NCBI GenBank assembly: GCA_965221575.1
Contig: CBDCSM010000002.1
Location: forward strand, 83,163-147,162
DNA: 64,000 nt
Direction of reading: 5' to 3'
DNA from: JAPPHA01 sp965221575
Lineage (GTDB): Bacteria; Pseudomonadota; Alphaproteobacteria; Rhodobacterales; Rhodobacteraceae
Part shown: piece after piece, positions 9,094 through 18,098 of the stretch
Position numbering within the stretch: the stretch's first letter is position 1
Layout: each line of letters begins with the position of its first letter
Program-made: the position numbers and the translations under genes
Notes under the pieces: generated by a model
Databases searched by the model: none
The model's input: the letters and a program-made list of their open reading frames with translations, nothing else
Told to the model about the DNA's origin: nothing

Positions 9094-9336
9094 ATGGCAG
9101 TAGAAGGCAATCTTGTCGAAATGGGCGCCCTCGTCGGTGCCGGACTTGCGTGTACCGGCATGGGAGGCGCCGCCGTAGGTGTCGGCCATGTCGTTGGCAA
9201 CTATCTATCCGGTGCTTTACGTAATCCGGCCGCGGCGGGTGGGCAGACGGCGACGATGTTCATCGGTATTGCCTTTGCGGAAGCGCTCGGGATCTTCTCG
9301 TTCCTGGTCGCATTGCTCCTCATGTACGCGCAGTAG
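9094..9336 (+). CDS. atpE: F0F1 ATP synthase subunit c
   Basis: This 80-residue hairpin protein of two transmembrane helices has the polar loop ALRNPAAAGG. The ion-binding carboxylate is Glu63 in GIAFAEALGIFSF, as in alphaproteobacteria and mitochondria. The first helix is glycine-rich, as required for tight c-ring packing. The ATG at 9094 has AGGAG ten bases upstream. A much longer frame reading in from atpB is an artefact of the missing in-frame stop. Confidence 0.96.
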   Translation: MAVEGNLVEMGALVGAGLACTGMGGAAVGVGHVVGNYLSGALRNPAAAGGQTATMFIGIAFAEALGIFSFLVALLLMYAQ

Positions 9337-9448
9337 CCTCTACCGGGCAGAGACAGGCCGAGTGCGCCGGTCCCTGCATGCCCGTACTTCGTGCAGGTGA
9401 TCCGTGAGTACCGGGTCGACGATCGGGACCTGAGGGAAAGGGGGAAGG

Positions 9449-9988
9449 ATGGCAGTAGAAACAGATGCCGTCGGAACTCAGCATGCGGAAGGCATGCCGC
9501 AGCTTGATTTCACCACGTTCCCCAACCAGGTTTTCTGGTTGGTCGTTACGCTCGTCGTCATTTACCTCATCTTGAACGAGATCGCGATTCCGAGAATCAG
9601 GGAGATCCTGGCCGAGCGGAAAAGAACGAGAGAGCATGATATCGAACTCGCCGAGACCTTCAGGGCGAAGGCGGTTGAATGCGAGGAGCAGTATGAACGG
9701 GCGTTGAAAGAAGCGCGCAGCAAGGCTCGGGAAGTCCTGGATTCGGCGAAGGCAGAATTCGCGAAGGATCTTGAATCCGCCACCGCCGAGGCCGACGAAC
9801 GGATTGCCGTGAAGCTTGCGGAATCCGAAGAACGGATCAGGGACATCAGGGCCAACGCCATCAAGTCGATCGAAAACGTCGCGGGTGAGGTCGCCGAAGA
9901 CATCGTCCGTGTGATCATGCCCGGAGCTCATGACCAGGACGCGATACAAACGGCCGTTTCTGCCCGAATGAACTCCCTTTCCAATTGA
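9449..9988 (+). CDS. F0F1 ATP synthase subunit b'
   Basis: The product (179 aa) has a short N-terminus, one membrane helix (TFPNQVFWLVVTLVVIYLIL) and a long charged helix ending near GEVAEDIVRVIMP, the b-type peripheral stalk. Two adjacent b-like genes are typical of photosynthetic and other alphaproteobacteria, which build a b/b' heterodimer. GGGGGAAGG lies just ahead of the ATG. It overlaps the region of the following b gene start. Commonly named atpG or atpX. Confidence 0.92.
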   Translation: MAVETDAVGTQHAEGMPQLDFTTFPNQVFWLVVTLVVIYLILNEIAIPRIREILAERKRTREHDIELAETFRAKAVECEEQYERALKEARSKAREVLDSAKAEFAKDLESATAEADERIAVKLAESEERIRDIRANAIKSIENVAGEVAEDIVRVIMPGAHDQDAIQTAVSARMNSLSN

Positions 9989-9999
9989 CGGAGGAGAGA

Positions 10000-10587
10000 G
10001 TGGTCCGTTTTTCTTTCCCCTTCCCGTGTCTCGCCGCGGTACTGTTTCCCCAGTCGGCCGCCGCGGCAACCGGTCCGTTTTTCAGCCTGAACAATACCGA
10101 CTTTGTCGTCTCGATCTCGTTTCTGCTTTTTGTTGCCCTTCTCGTCTGGCTGAGGGTCCCGGTAAGGGTTGCAGGGCTGCTGGACCGGCGTGCGGACGGA
10201 ATCAGGAAGGATCTCGATGAGGCCCGCGAGCTCCGGGAGGAAGCGAAGGCCCTTCTCGACGCCAGCGAGAAAAAGAGAAAGGAAGTCGACGAACAGACCG
10301 AGACGATCATTCGACGGGCACAAGAGGAAGCCGAGGCGGCGGCCGAACAGGCCAGGAAGGACTTGCAGGCTGCCGTCACAAGGCGGATTCAGGCCGCCGA
10401 GGACAGGATCGCTTCGGCGGAAGCAGACGCCATCAGGGAAGTTCAGGATGCCGCGGCCAACGTTGCTATTGCCGTCGCGGCAGATGTCATCAGCAGCCGC
10501 ATGTCTGAACGGGATGCGGATGATCTGATCGAAGAAGCGATCGAGAATGCCGCGAAACGCCTGGGAGCAGGTGCGCCGGCAGCGTGA
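10000..10587 (+). CDS. atpF: F0F1 ATP synthase subunit b
   Basis: This is the second peripheral-stalk subunit. After a signal-like hydrophobic N-terminus ending near AAAATG comes the membrane helix FVVSISFLLFVALLVWLRV, then a long coiled coil rich in Glu, Arg and Ala. I prefer the GTG at 10000, preceded by GGAGG at 9990-9994, to the TTG at 9985. It closes the F0 operon; the F1 genes are not in this window, as is usual in the class. Confidence 0.92.
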   Translation: MVRFSFPFPCLAAVLFPQSAAAATGPFFSLNNTDFVVSISFLLFVALLVWLRVPVRVAGLLDRRADGIRKDLDEARELREEAKALLDASEKKRKEVDEQTETIIRRAQEEAEAAAEQARKDLQAAVTRRIQAAEDRIASAEADAIREVQDAAANVAIAVAADVISSRMSERDADDLIEEAIENAAKRLGAGAPAA

Positions 10588-10914
10588 GATGTGTGAGAAC
10601 GCTGGGTCACGCACCGCAAGGACTTCGTCAAACGACGTAATCAAGCTCACTGACTGGAATGCTGCATCCGGTTGCGATTCTTACCTCCCAACATAACACA
10701 CCTCAATCCGACCGAGCGCGTTTGGGATGTCTTGTTCTGCCTCTAAACGCACAGCCGGTTTCATGCGGATTACCGCCAGTTTACCGAGGCAGTCATCTCC
10801 TTTTTCCAACCAAACCCTTCTTCAGGAGTGTGAAAATTTTCATGAAGGGATAACGGTCAATTTCCGGGTCATCCACATGACTACCGGGTAGTTGGGTTGC
10901 GGGAGTGAGTGCCG
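10588..10914. other. intergenic region after the F0 operon
   Basis: About 327 bases between two convergent genes, AT-richer than the atp operon. No tRNA, clear terminator or gene-like frame could be recognised. Confidence 0.5.
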
Positions 10915-11322
10915 TTACATTTGGCCCAATTGAAACTCATATGGGCTGGTCATAGAGACCTTTGCGACGGATCCGAGAATCTCCAGGATTTGATCATCTC
11001 GAAGGGAGCGGTTGATCATCTCTTTGCGCATATCCTCACGGTTAAGTGGGGGAATGCGAATTGAAAAGAATGGCCAGAGGTACTTGGACCTGTATTCCTT
11101 GCCCATATCGGGAAACGCAAAAATCGGTTCTCCAACGAAGTCCGGGTCATATCGGAATACATACTCATCTTCTTCACACATCAGACGCCCCACCAAAACC
11201 AGTTCATTGGGCAGTTTTTTGTAAACTTCCAATGTCATCTTTTGAGGTTTCGAAGTTGTGCCGTCAGGCTTCGTCCCGAAATGCTTCGTCAGGCCGAGAA
11301 GCGAAAAGATGTCGAACTTCAT
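10915..11322 (-). CDS. small HipA-N-terminal-domain-like protein
   Basis: This 135-residue protein has GGAGGAG just upstream of its ATG. The core ELVLVGRLMCEEDEYVFRYD, then YRSKYLWPFFSIRIP and a closing TSPYEFQL, resembles the stand-alone HipA N-subdomain family (as in HipS of HipBST systems and 'couple_hipA' proteins). No kinase domain or HTH partner is adjacent. Base composition is lower in GC than the flanking atp and ompA genes, suggesting acquisition. The family assignment is from pattern memory and moderate; it could instead be a lone conserved hypothetical. Confidence 0.5.
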   Translation of the reverse strand: MKFDIFSLLGLTKHFGTKPDGTTSKPQKMTLEVYKKLPNELVLVGRLMCEEDEYVFRYDPDFVGEPIFAFPDMGKEYRSKYLWPFFSIRIPPLNREDMRKEMINRSLRDDQILEILGSVAKVSMTSPYEFQLGQM

Positions 11323-11409
11323 GTCACAAGCTCCTCCGAATCCGCTCTATTCGAAGCAGCGGCAAGGACGTATCTACGATCGCTTTTTCATTCTAATGCC
11401 CAATGTGGT

Positions 11410-12060
11410 CTAGGTCTGCGCAACCGGACGGATGATGATCTCCACCCGCCGGTTCTTGGCACGCCCGCTCTCGGTAAAGTTCGACGCAACCGGCTCGGTG
11501 GCGCCTTTTCCATACGCGACGATACGGCGCGGCGAGATCCCTTCATCGATCAACACCTGGGAGACGGCGAGGGCGCGGCTTCGCGACAGGTCCATGTTGT
11601 AGTCATCGCTTTCAGCATCGTCGGTATGCCCCACGACCTCGACGTCCGAACGCGGGTAACGGGCAAGACTGTCGGCCACGGCGTAGATGTCGGTCAGGGC
11701 AGCCGACCTGATTTCGGAGCTGCCGGAGGCGAACGTGACGGACTCGGGAATGGTCACGACCAGCTCGGACCCGGTGTTTGCGACTTCAACGCCCCGGTCT
11801 CCCAGGGCCCGGCGAATCTCTTCTTCCTGGTGATCCAGCGTGAGGCCGATTGCGCCTCCGAGGATGGCTCCCGCAACGGCGCCCTGAAAGGCATCGTCGC
11901 TGTCGTTACCAAACACCTCACCCGCAATCGCGCCGAGGCCGGCCCCGATGACCGCGCCCGATACGGCATTGTCCGGGCCTTCCCCGGTCGAGGGATTACA
12001 GGCTGACAGGGCGGTCGCGCCAATCAGGCTCAATATCGACAGTTTTCGCGTTGGCATCAT
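11410..12060 (-). CDS. OmpA-family lipoprotein with glycine-zipper segment
   Basis: The 216-residue product starts with a lipoprotein signal ending LSAC (Cys20). A glycine-zipper membrane segment follows (VIGAGLGAIAGEVFG and AVAGAILGGAIGL, ~35-75). The C-terminal half is an OmpA peptidoglycan-binding domain with VEVVGHTDDAESDDYN and SRSRALAVSQVLIDEGI, ending GRAKNRRVEI. The protein should anchor the outer membrane to the cell wall (YiaD-like). AGGTGA precedes the start. It is divergent from the Lrp operon. Confidence 0.9.
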   Translation of the reverse strand: MMPTRKLSILSLIGATALSACNPSTGEGPDNAVSGAVIGAGLGAIAGEVFGNDSDDAFQGAVAGAILGGAIGLTLDHQEEEIRRALGDRGVEVANTGSELVVTIPESVTFASGSSEIRSAALTDIYAVADSLARYPRSDVEVVGHTDDAESDDYNMDLSRSRALAVSQVLIDEGISPRRIVAYGKGATEPVASNFTESGRAKNRRVEIIIRPVAQT

Positions 12061-12208
12061 GTCATCACCTGTGCAGGTCTCTTCGTTGAATTCATGAGTC
12101 GATTCTATTTCAGTTCGATACGCTCAACAACCAATCTCGGCCCAGGAATCGTGGATTCCTGACGAGGCACACGGACTTGTGAATCAGTGTCAGTGCGACT
12201 TCCGTAGA

Positions 12209-12223
12209 TTTCCGAATCGGAAA
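12209..12223. promoter_or_regulatory. dyad operator candidate 1 upstream of the Lrp gene
   Basis: TTTCCGAATCGGAAA is a perfect 7+1+7 dyad 65 bases before the Lrp/AsnC start codon. Its core TCCGAATCGGA recurs at 12242-12252, with centres 31 bp apart, about three helical turns. Spacing and position fit cooperative binding by an Lrp-family octamer; the regulator identity is inference. Confidence 0.55.
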
Positions 12224-12241
12224 AAAATTGCCCGGTATTGA

Positions 12242-12252
12242 TCCGAATCGGA
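12242..12252. promoter_or_regulatory. dyad operator candidate 2 upstream of the Lrp gene
   Basis: TCCGAATCGGA repeats the core of the dyad at 12209-12223, in phase on the helix. It lies 35 bases before the proposed GTG start, where bound protein would block or recruit polymerase. Confidence 0.55.
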
Positions 12253-12287
12253 AACAGGGTTAGTTTGATTTGCAAGGGGAAGTGCCT

Positions 12288-12782
12288 GTGAGCCAACAGA
12301 TTGACGACTTGGATCGGGAAATAATTGAGCATCTCACGGTAGATGGACGTGCTTCCGCTTCGGAAATCGCCCAGCGAATCGGCAAGGTCTCCGAGCGGAC
12401 AATCCGCAACCGCATTTCGGCGCTCCTGCAGTCCAGGCAAATCGTCATCGGAGCGATACCGGATCCGATCATCGCCGAACCGGGCGTCCAGGCGGATGTG
12501 CTGATCGATGTCGAACCCGGCATGATAGACAAGGTCGCAGCCGCGCTCGCGGAGTTCGACCAGGTTGGCTACCTGGCGGCAACGACCGGAGACTACAGCC
12601 TCAACGCTTCGATCTTCGCAGAAACCAACGCGGAACTTCTGGATTTCGCGGAAAAGCACGTCGCCAAGTCGGCAGGGGTGCGTCGAATCAACATCAGCCT
12701 GGTCATGCGGTTGTACAAGGTGTTCAACACGCGCACCACGGCGCTCAGCCGCGATCCGCACGGACATCGGGCAGACAGTTGA
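12288..12782 (+). CDS. Lrp/AsnC-family transcriptional regulator
   Basis: The N-terminal winged HTH (LDREIIEHLTVDGRASASEIAQRIG, then RTIRNRISALLQSRQIV) is followed by a RAM/ligand-binding domain with YLAATTGDYSLNASIFAETN. The GTG at 12288 is chosen because AAGGGGA ends eight bases upstream; frames open from a TTG at 12270. It overlaps the hydantoinase gene by four bases (TTGA). As first gene of the operon, it likely senses an amino acid or hydantoin-derived product and controls the operon through the dyads upstream. Confidence 0.9.
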   Translation: MSQQIDDLDREIIEHLTVDGRASASEIAQRIGKVSERTIRNRISALLQSRQIVIGAIPDPIIAEPGVQADVLIDVEPGMIDKVAAALAEFDQVGYLAATTGDYSLNASIFAETNAELLDFAEKHVAKSAGVRRINISLVMRLYKVFNTRTTALSRDPHGHRADS

Positions 12783-14335
12783 CCCGTGCAGTCCGGATAG
12801 GCGTGGACGTCGGCGGCACAAATACCGACGCGGCCGCGCTGGACGGACAGGCAGTACTGGCGACGACCAAACGCTCGACCACGGCAGACGTTACCGGAGG
12901 GATCATGGCCTCGGTCAACGCGGTCATGGACGAAGCGGAAGTTGAACCCGAAAACGTCGCCGCCGTTATGATCGGTACCACCCAATTCGTGAATGCGGCG
13001 GTCGAACGGCGTGATCTTCGAAAGGTCGGAGTCCTGCGCCTGTGTGGTCCCGCGACACGTTCTCTGCCGCCGATGATCGACTGGCCGGAAGACCTGCGCG
13101 ACATGGTTGAAGGCGAAACCGCGCTCGTGGACGGGGGCTATGAGTTCGACGGCCGCCCGATCGTGCCGCTGGACCCCGAGGAAATTCGTAACGCCTGCCG
13201 ATCATGGACGGCCAAAGGCATTACCGCGGTCGCGATCAACTCCGTGTTCGCACCGGTCAAGGACGAAATGGAACTTCATGCCGCCAGAATCGTGCAATCG
13301 GAGATGCCAGGCGTCAACCTGAGCTTGTCACACCGGATCGGGCACACGGGGCTGTTGCAGCGTGAAAACGCGACAATCCTTAACGCGGCCCTGATGGAGT
13401 TGAGCAGGTCTACGGTTGATGCCTTTCAAAAGGCGTTTTCGGACCTTGGCATCACCTGCCCGATATACCTGACGCAGAACGACGGAACACTGATGGTCGC
13501 AGACCACGCCAGGCGGTTCCCGATTTTTACGATTTCCTCCGGTCCAACGAACTCCATGCGCGGGGCGTCTTTCCTGACCGGGCTGACGGAACGTGTCGTG
13601 GTCGATATCGGCGGCACGACGACAGATGTTGGCATGCTGATCGGCGGTTTCCCGCGTACACGCGGATTGGGAGCCGACTTCGCCGGTGTCAGGACCAACT
13701 TCCGCGTACCGGATGTCTACTCGTTCGGCCTTGGCGGCGGGAGCATCATTCGCCGCAATGGTGAGGACTTCACGATCGGCCCGGATTCGGTCGGCTATTG
13801 CTTGGCCGGCCGCGCAAGGGTTTTTGGCGGCGACGTGCTGACGGCGACCGACTTGGCCGTGGCCGCCGGTTCTACCCAACTTGGAAATCGGGCGGCGGTC
13901 GCGGGTCTTGAGCCCGGCTTCGTCGAACGGGTGTCCCGGCGTATGAAATCCGACGTCGAGAACGCGATAGATCGTATGAAATCGGGACCTGGCCCGGTAC
14001 CTGCCATCCTCGTCGGTGGCGGATCGATCCTCGTGGACGACGACCTTGAGGGATGCAGCGAGGTCGTGCGCCCGCCTCACTTCGAATCCGCCAACGCCAT
14101 CGGGGCCGCGATCGCCCAGGTTTCCGGGGAAGTCGACAGGGTCATTTCGCTGGAAGACAAAAGCCGCGACGAAGCGCTTGCCGAGATCACCGCTGTCGCG
14201 ATGAACCGGGCAGTCGAAGCGGGCGCCAACGCCGCGAGCGTGGAAATTGCGGAATTGACCGAGACGCCGCTGGCCTATTTGCCGGGCAACGCGGTTCGGA
14301 TCGCGGCAAAGGCCGTGGGGAGCCTTTCGGCATGA
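12779..14335 (+). CDS. hydantoinase/oxoprolinase family protein (HyuA-like)
   Basis: This family opens hydantoins or 5-oxoproline in ATP-dependent reactions. The N-terminal domain begins IGVDVGGTNTDAAALDG (nucleotide-binding phosphate-1 motif). The second ASKHA motif is VVDIGGTTTDVGML near residue 280, and a glycine loop FGLGGGSIIRRNGEDF follows. Length (518 aa) matches short HyuA proteins that pair with DUF917 partners rather than HyuB. The TTG start overlaps the regulator stop, and the end overlaps the next ATG (ATGA). Confidence 0.88.
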   Translation: MTRAVRIGVDVGGTNTDAAALDGQAVLATTKRSTTADVTGGIMASVNAVMDEAEVEPENVAAVMIGTTQFVNAAVERRDLRKVGVLRLCGPATRSLPPMIDWPEDLRDMVEGETALVDGGYEFDGRPIVPLDPEEIRNACRSWTAKGITAVAINSVFAPVKDEMELHAARIVQSEMPGVNLSLSHRIGHTGLLQRENATILNAALMELSRSTVDAFQKAFSDLGITCPIYLTQNDGTLMVADHARRFPIFTISSGPTNSMRGASFLTGLTERVVVDIGGTTTDVGMLIGGFPRTRGLGADFAGVRTNFRVPDVYSFGLGGGSIIRRNGEDFTIGPDSVGYCLAGRARVFGGDVLTATDLAVAAGSTQLGNRAAVAGLEPGFVERVSRRMKSDVENAIDRMKSGPGPVPAILVGGGSILVDDDLEGCSEVVRPPHFESANAIGAAIAQVSGEVDRVISLEDKSRDEALAEITAVAMNRAVEAGANAASVEIAELTETPLAYLPGNAVRIAAKAVGSLSA

Positions 14336-15504
14336 AGACTTGGGACATCTCTTCGGAAGACATTGACCGCATCGCGATCGGGGCCGGCATATTGGGGACC
14401 GGCGGCGGAGGCAGTTCATACCTCGGCCAGTTGAAAGCGAAGGCGCACCTTTCCGCGCGCATGAAGATCGAGGTCGTTCTGCCCGAAGACCTGCCTGACG
14501 ACGCGAATGTCCTACCGCTGGGCGGGATCGGGGCACCAACCGTCAGTATCGAACGGATCGACGAGGGGCACGAAGGCATCCGGTTGATCGAGGCAATCGA
14601 GAACGTCTCGGGCAAACGCATTGATGCGCTGGTGGCCGACGAGATCGGCGGATCGAATGGAATAGCTCCGATGCTGCCTGCCGCTCAGCTTGGATTGCCG
14701 GTCGTGGATGCCGATGGCATGGGGCGGGCATTCCCCGAGACTCAGATGACATCCTTTTTCGTGGGCGGCCAGGAAACTGCCCCCGCGGCATTGACCGACG
14801 TCCACGGCAATGTCCTGGTCGTGACCGATGCACGGTCGCCGGAAATGCTTGAACGGCTGATGCGGCCTGCGACGATTGCCATGGGTTGTTCGGCGCTGAT
14901 GTCGACGGCGCCGATTTCCGGTGCATTTCTCAAATCGCACGGGATCCGCCATTCGATCAGTCTGGCATGGCGGCTGGGCGACGCGGTCCTTTCCGCACGG
15001 TCGGCGAAGACGGACCCGGTGGACGCTATCTGCACCGCGGGGCGCGGCGGTCGCCTCCTGCGGGGCAAAGTCGTGGACATCGCGCGAAGTATCACCAACG
15101 GTTTCACGCGCGGAATGCTGACGGTATCGGGGCTCGGGGAAGACCGTGGCCGGGTCATCGAAATCGACCTCCAGAACGAGTTCATCGTGGCACGCGAAAA
15201 CGGGTCGGAAACCGCCACGGTCCCGGATCTCATTTGCGTCGTGGACAGTGATGACGGCGCTCCGGTCTCGACTGAGGATATCAGGTACGGAATTCGCGTG
15301 GCAATCCTGTGTCTGCCCGCGCCGAAATTGCTGCGAACGGAGTCGGCACTCGCGGTCATGGGCCCACGGGCATTCGGCTATGACCTTGATTTCAAACCAT
15401 TCAACCAACCGTACGATCCCGCACCTGCGGAGTCCTACATGATGAACCCGGCACCAGCCGGGATCGACAATCCAGGGGAGGAAACCAGACATGGAACGTC
15501 GTGA
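14332..15504 (+). CDS. DUF917 family protein
   Basis: A 390-residue protein with the DUF917 opening DIDRIAIGAGILGTGGGGSSY and central EIGGSNGIAPMLPAAQLGLPVVDADGMGRAFPE (read as two adjoining stretches). DUF917 members repeatedly sit next to HyuA-like genes and are thought to share in the hydantoinase reaction; the biochemistry is not settled. The ATG at 14332 overlaps the HyuA stop. A frame extending upstream to 14053 is inside hyuA and is discounted. The end overlaps the solute-binding gene by 14 bases. Confidence 0.88.
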   Translation: MKTWDISSEDIDRIAIGAGILGTGGGGSSYLGQLKAKAHLSARMKIEVVLPEDLPDDANVLPLGGIGAPTVSIERIDEGHEGIRLIEAIENVSGKRIDALVADEIGGSNGIAPMLPAAQLGLPVVDADGMGRAFPETQMTSFFVGGQETAPAALTDVHGNVLVVTDARSPEMLERLMRPATIAMGCSALMSTAPISGAFLKSHGIRHSISLAWRLGDAVLSARSAKTDPVDAICTAGRGGRLLRGKVVDIARSITNGFTRGMLTVSGLGEDRGRVIEIDLQNEFIVARENGSETATVPDLICVVDSDDGAPVSTEDIRYGIRVAILCLPAPKLLRTESALAVMGPRAFGYDLDFKPFNQPYDPAPAESYMMNPAPAGIDNPGEETRHGTS

Positions 15505-17056
15505 ATTTCTGAAAACCGGTGTCCTGGCCGCATTGGCCACGACCGCTTGCTTCGCCCAGGCCAGTGTCGGCGGTGCCCAGGGCAGCCCGGACATCCTGAT
15601 AATCGCCTCGCCGGCAGGATTTCCGGATCTTGATCCTGCGACATCGTTTTCAAATGATGGAGCGGTACTGGCAAATGCCTATGAAACCTTGACAAAGTAC
15701 ATCCCCGACATGTCCGGCGGTTCGGGCACGGTCGAACCGGTTCTGGCGGAAAGCTGGAGTTCGTCGGAAGATGGCCTCACCTGGACGTTCAAATTGCGCG
15801 GCGGCGTGTCGTTTTCGGACGGTGCGCCATTCAATGCCGCCTCCGTCAAGGCGTCGATCGAGCGTACGCAGGCCATCGGTGGCGGCGCGGCCTTCATCTG
15901 GTCGGCGGTCGAGGCGATCGAGACGCCCGATGACATGACAGTGGTCATGAAACTTGCATGGCCGCAGCCGATGGACGTGACCGCGTCCGCAGGATTTGCC
16001 GCCTGGATCATCAGTCCGAACGCGATAGACAAGGACAACGCCTGGTTCAATGCCGGCAATTCGGCCGGGACCGGACCTTACGTGATCTCGCGCTACGAAC
16101 CGGGTCAGCGCCTGATCATGGTCCGAAACGAAAATTACCGGGGAGAAAACGCCGGCGGCTTCGAAAACATCGTCTTCGAGATCACGGAGGATTCGGTGCT
16201 TGCGCAAAGTATGCTGGAAAGCGGCCAGGCGGACTGGGCGACGGGCCTGCCATTCGAGAACATCGCGAGCCTTGAGGCCAAGCCCGACGTCGCTGTCCAC
16301 GTCAATCCATCCTTCCAGAACCTCTTCGGCCTGCTGAACGTACGCCGCGCGCCGCTTGATGACGCCCGCGTCCGCCAGGCCCTGGCGTTGGCATTCCCCT
16401 ACGACGATGTCATCGCGGCAGGCACCGAGGGCCTTGGCAGCCGGTCCATGGGGATCATTCCTCCGGGTATCTGGGGCCATGATGCAGCTGCGTCGGCGCC
16501 CTCCACGGATCTTGCCGCCGCGAAGGCCCTGCTCGACGAGGCCGGGGTTTCCGGAATCGAACTGACGATGACCTACGGTACCGGCGACGCGTTGCAACAG
16601 CTCGCGGGCGAGTTGTGGCGCGCAAATCTGTCCACCCTGGGCATCGAACTGATTCTGCAGCCAATGGCATGGGAGGCACAGTGGGAACTTGCGAAAGCGA
16701 ACCCAGAGACCGCGCAGGACATCTTCGTCATGTATTGGTGGCCCACCTACGTGACGCCTTACGACTTCCTCTTCAGCCTCTTCAATTCGGAGGATGAGCC
16801 GTTCTTCAATCTCGGCTACTATTCCAATGCGGACTTTGATGCCATTCTTGACGAAGCGAACACGCTGTCGACCAGCGACCGTGCGGCTTCCGAGGCCAAG
16901 TTCCGGGAGGCCAATCGCATCGTCATCAAAGATGCCGCGGCGGTGTTCATGTTGGACATGCCGAACGTGCACTTCGTCCGATCCGACATCGAGGGCTATG
17001 TCGACAACCCCGCCTACGGGCACGTCGTCTTCGCGAACGAACTGAGGCGGAAGTAA
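15491..17056 (+). CDS. ABC transporter substrate-binding protein, oligopeptide/nickel type (SBP_bac_5)
   Basis: The product (521 aa) begins MERREFLKTGVLAALATT, a twin-arginine-like export signal. The mature part has family-5 motifs: VEPVLAESWSSSEDGLTWTF, LRGGVSFSDGAPFNAASVKASIE, NSAGTGPYVISRYEPGQ and VRQALALAFPYDDVIAAG. It should capture a peptide-like or cyclic-amide substrate in the periplasm. Next to HyuA/DUF917, the ligand may be a hydantoin or pyroglutamyl compound; that is inference. Confidence 0.93.
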   Translation: MERREFLKTGVLAALATTACFAQASVGGAQGSPDILIIASPAGFPDLDPATSFSNDGAVLANAYETLTKYIPDMSGGSGTVEPVLAESWSSSEDGLTWTFKLRGGVSFSDGAPFNAASVKASIERTQAIGGGAAFIWSAVEAIETPDDMTVVMKLAWPQPMDVTASAGFAAWIISPNAIDKDNAWFNAGNSAGTGPYVISRYEPGQRLIMVRNENYRGENAGGFENIVFEITEDSVLAQSMLESGQADWATGLPFENIASLEAKPDVAVHVNPSFQNLFGLLNVRRAPLDDARVRQALALAFPYDDVIAAGTEGLGSRSMGIIPPGIWGHDAAASAPSTDLAAAKALLDEAGVSGIELTMTYGTGDALQQLAGELWRANLSTLGIELILQPMAWEAQWELAKANPETAQDIFVMYWWPTYVTPYDFLFSLFNSEDEPFFNLGYYSNADFDAILDEANTLSTSDRAASEAKFREANRIVIKDAAAVFMLDMPNVHFVRSDIEGYVDNPAYGHVVFANELRRK

Positions 17057-17075
17057 AGCTCATGGGCCGCGCCGG

Positions 17076-18098
17076 ATGAACCTTCTCAGGTATACCGTCA
17101 GACGCCTCATCATGTCGGCGTTTGTGGTTTTCGGCGTGGCCTTCCTCGTCTTTGTTGCGTCCCGGATCGTGCCGTCTGACCCGGCGGCGCTCTACGCCGG
17201 GCCGCGGCCGACGGTCGAACAGGTCGAAGCGGCGCGGGAGCTTCTGAAACTCGACGAACCGCTCTACGTTCGCTTCGCGGATTTCGTGACGTCGATGGCC
17301 AGCGGTGATTTCGGGTTCTCCTATCGCACACGGCGCCCGATTTGGGACGACCTCGCGGTCTTCCTGCCGGCCACGCTTGAACTTGCGCTGTTTTCCACAG
17401 GCATAGCGCTTCTCTTCGGCATTCCTCTTGGCGTCGTTACAGCGGACCGCAGGGGAGGATGGCTTGATCGGCTTTCCGGTCTCGGCGCGATTGCCGCCGT
17501 CGCGATGCCGACATTCTTCCTGGCCATGGTGCTGCAGTTCGTCTTTGCGCAGTGGCTTGGTGTGCTGCCGTTGTCGGGTCGAATATCCCGCGAAATATCG
17601 CTGTTTGATCCGGTCGAAGTGGTAACCGGATGGTTGCTGATCGACAGCCTTATCGCGTTGCGGTTTGACGCCTTCGGGAACGCCTGCCTTCACCTGATCC
17701 TGCCCGCGATCACGCTCGCGGCCTACCCCACGGGCATCGCCACACGCCTGACCCGCGCGTTGATGATCGAAATCCTGGAGCGTCGCCACGTGATGGCGTC
17801 GCGCGCCCACGGCCTGTCGCACCGGCGAATTCATTTCGGGCATGCGCTGCCCAATGCGGTCGGTCCCGCGCTTACGATTATCGGGTTGAGTTTCGCGTTC
17901 TCGCTGACCGGCGCCGTGCTGGTTGAGATTATTTTCGCCTGGCCGGGCCTGGGACGTTACGTCAGCGAAGCCATCCTGTCGAAGGACTTTCCGGTGATCG
18001 CCGCCTCCACGCTGGTTGTGACCATCTGCTATGTCCTGATGAACCTGGTCATCGATCTTGCGCAGGCCGTGATTGATCCGAGGGTCGTGGTGTCATGA
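17076..18098 (+). CDS. ABC transporter permease, DppB type
   Basis: This 340-residue inner-membrane subunit has the DppB N-terminal helix LLRYTVRRLIMSAFVVFGVAF, the LDEPLYVRFADFV segment and the coupling-helix EAA motif HGLSHRRIHFGHALPNAVGP. About six helices are visible. It overlaps the next permease by four bases, so both are co-translated. Confidence 0.93.
   Translation: MNLLRYTVRRLIMSAFVVFGVAFLVFVASRIVPSDPAALYAGPRPTVEQVEAARELLKLDEPLYVRFADFVTSMASGDFGFSYRTRRPIWDDLAVFLPATLELALFSTGIALLFGIPLGVVTADRRGGWLDRLSGLGAIAAVAMPTFFLAMVLQFVFAQWLGVLPLSGRISREISLFDPVEVVTGWLLIDSLIALRFDAFGNACLHLILPAITLAAYPTGIATRLTRALMIEILERRHVMASRAHGLSHRRIHFGHALPNAVGPALTIIGLSFAFSLTGAVLVEIIFAWPGLGRYVSEAILSKDFPVIAASTLVVTICYVLMNLVIDLAQAVIDPRVVVS

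Noticed and set aside
15650..17023. 457-codon minus-strand frame opposite the ABC binding protein
   Set aside because: Antisense shadow; the plus-strand frame has a Tat signal and family-5 motifs.
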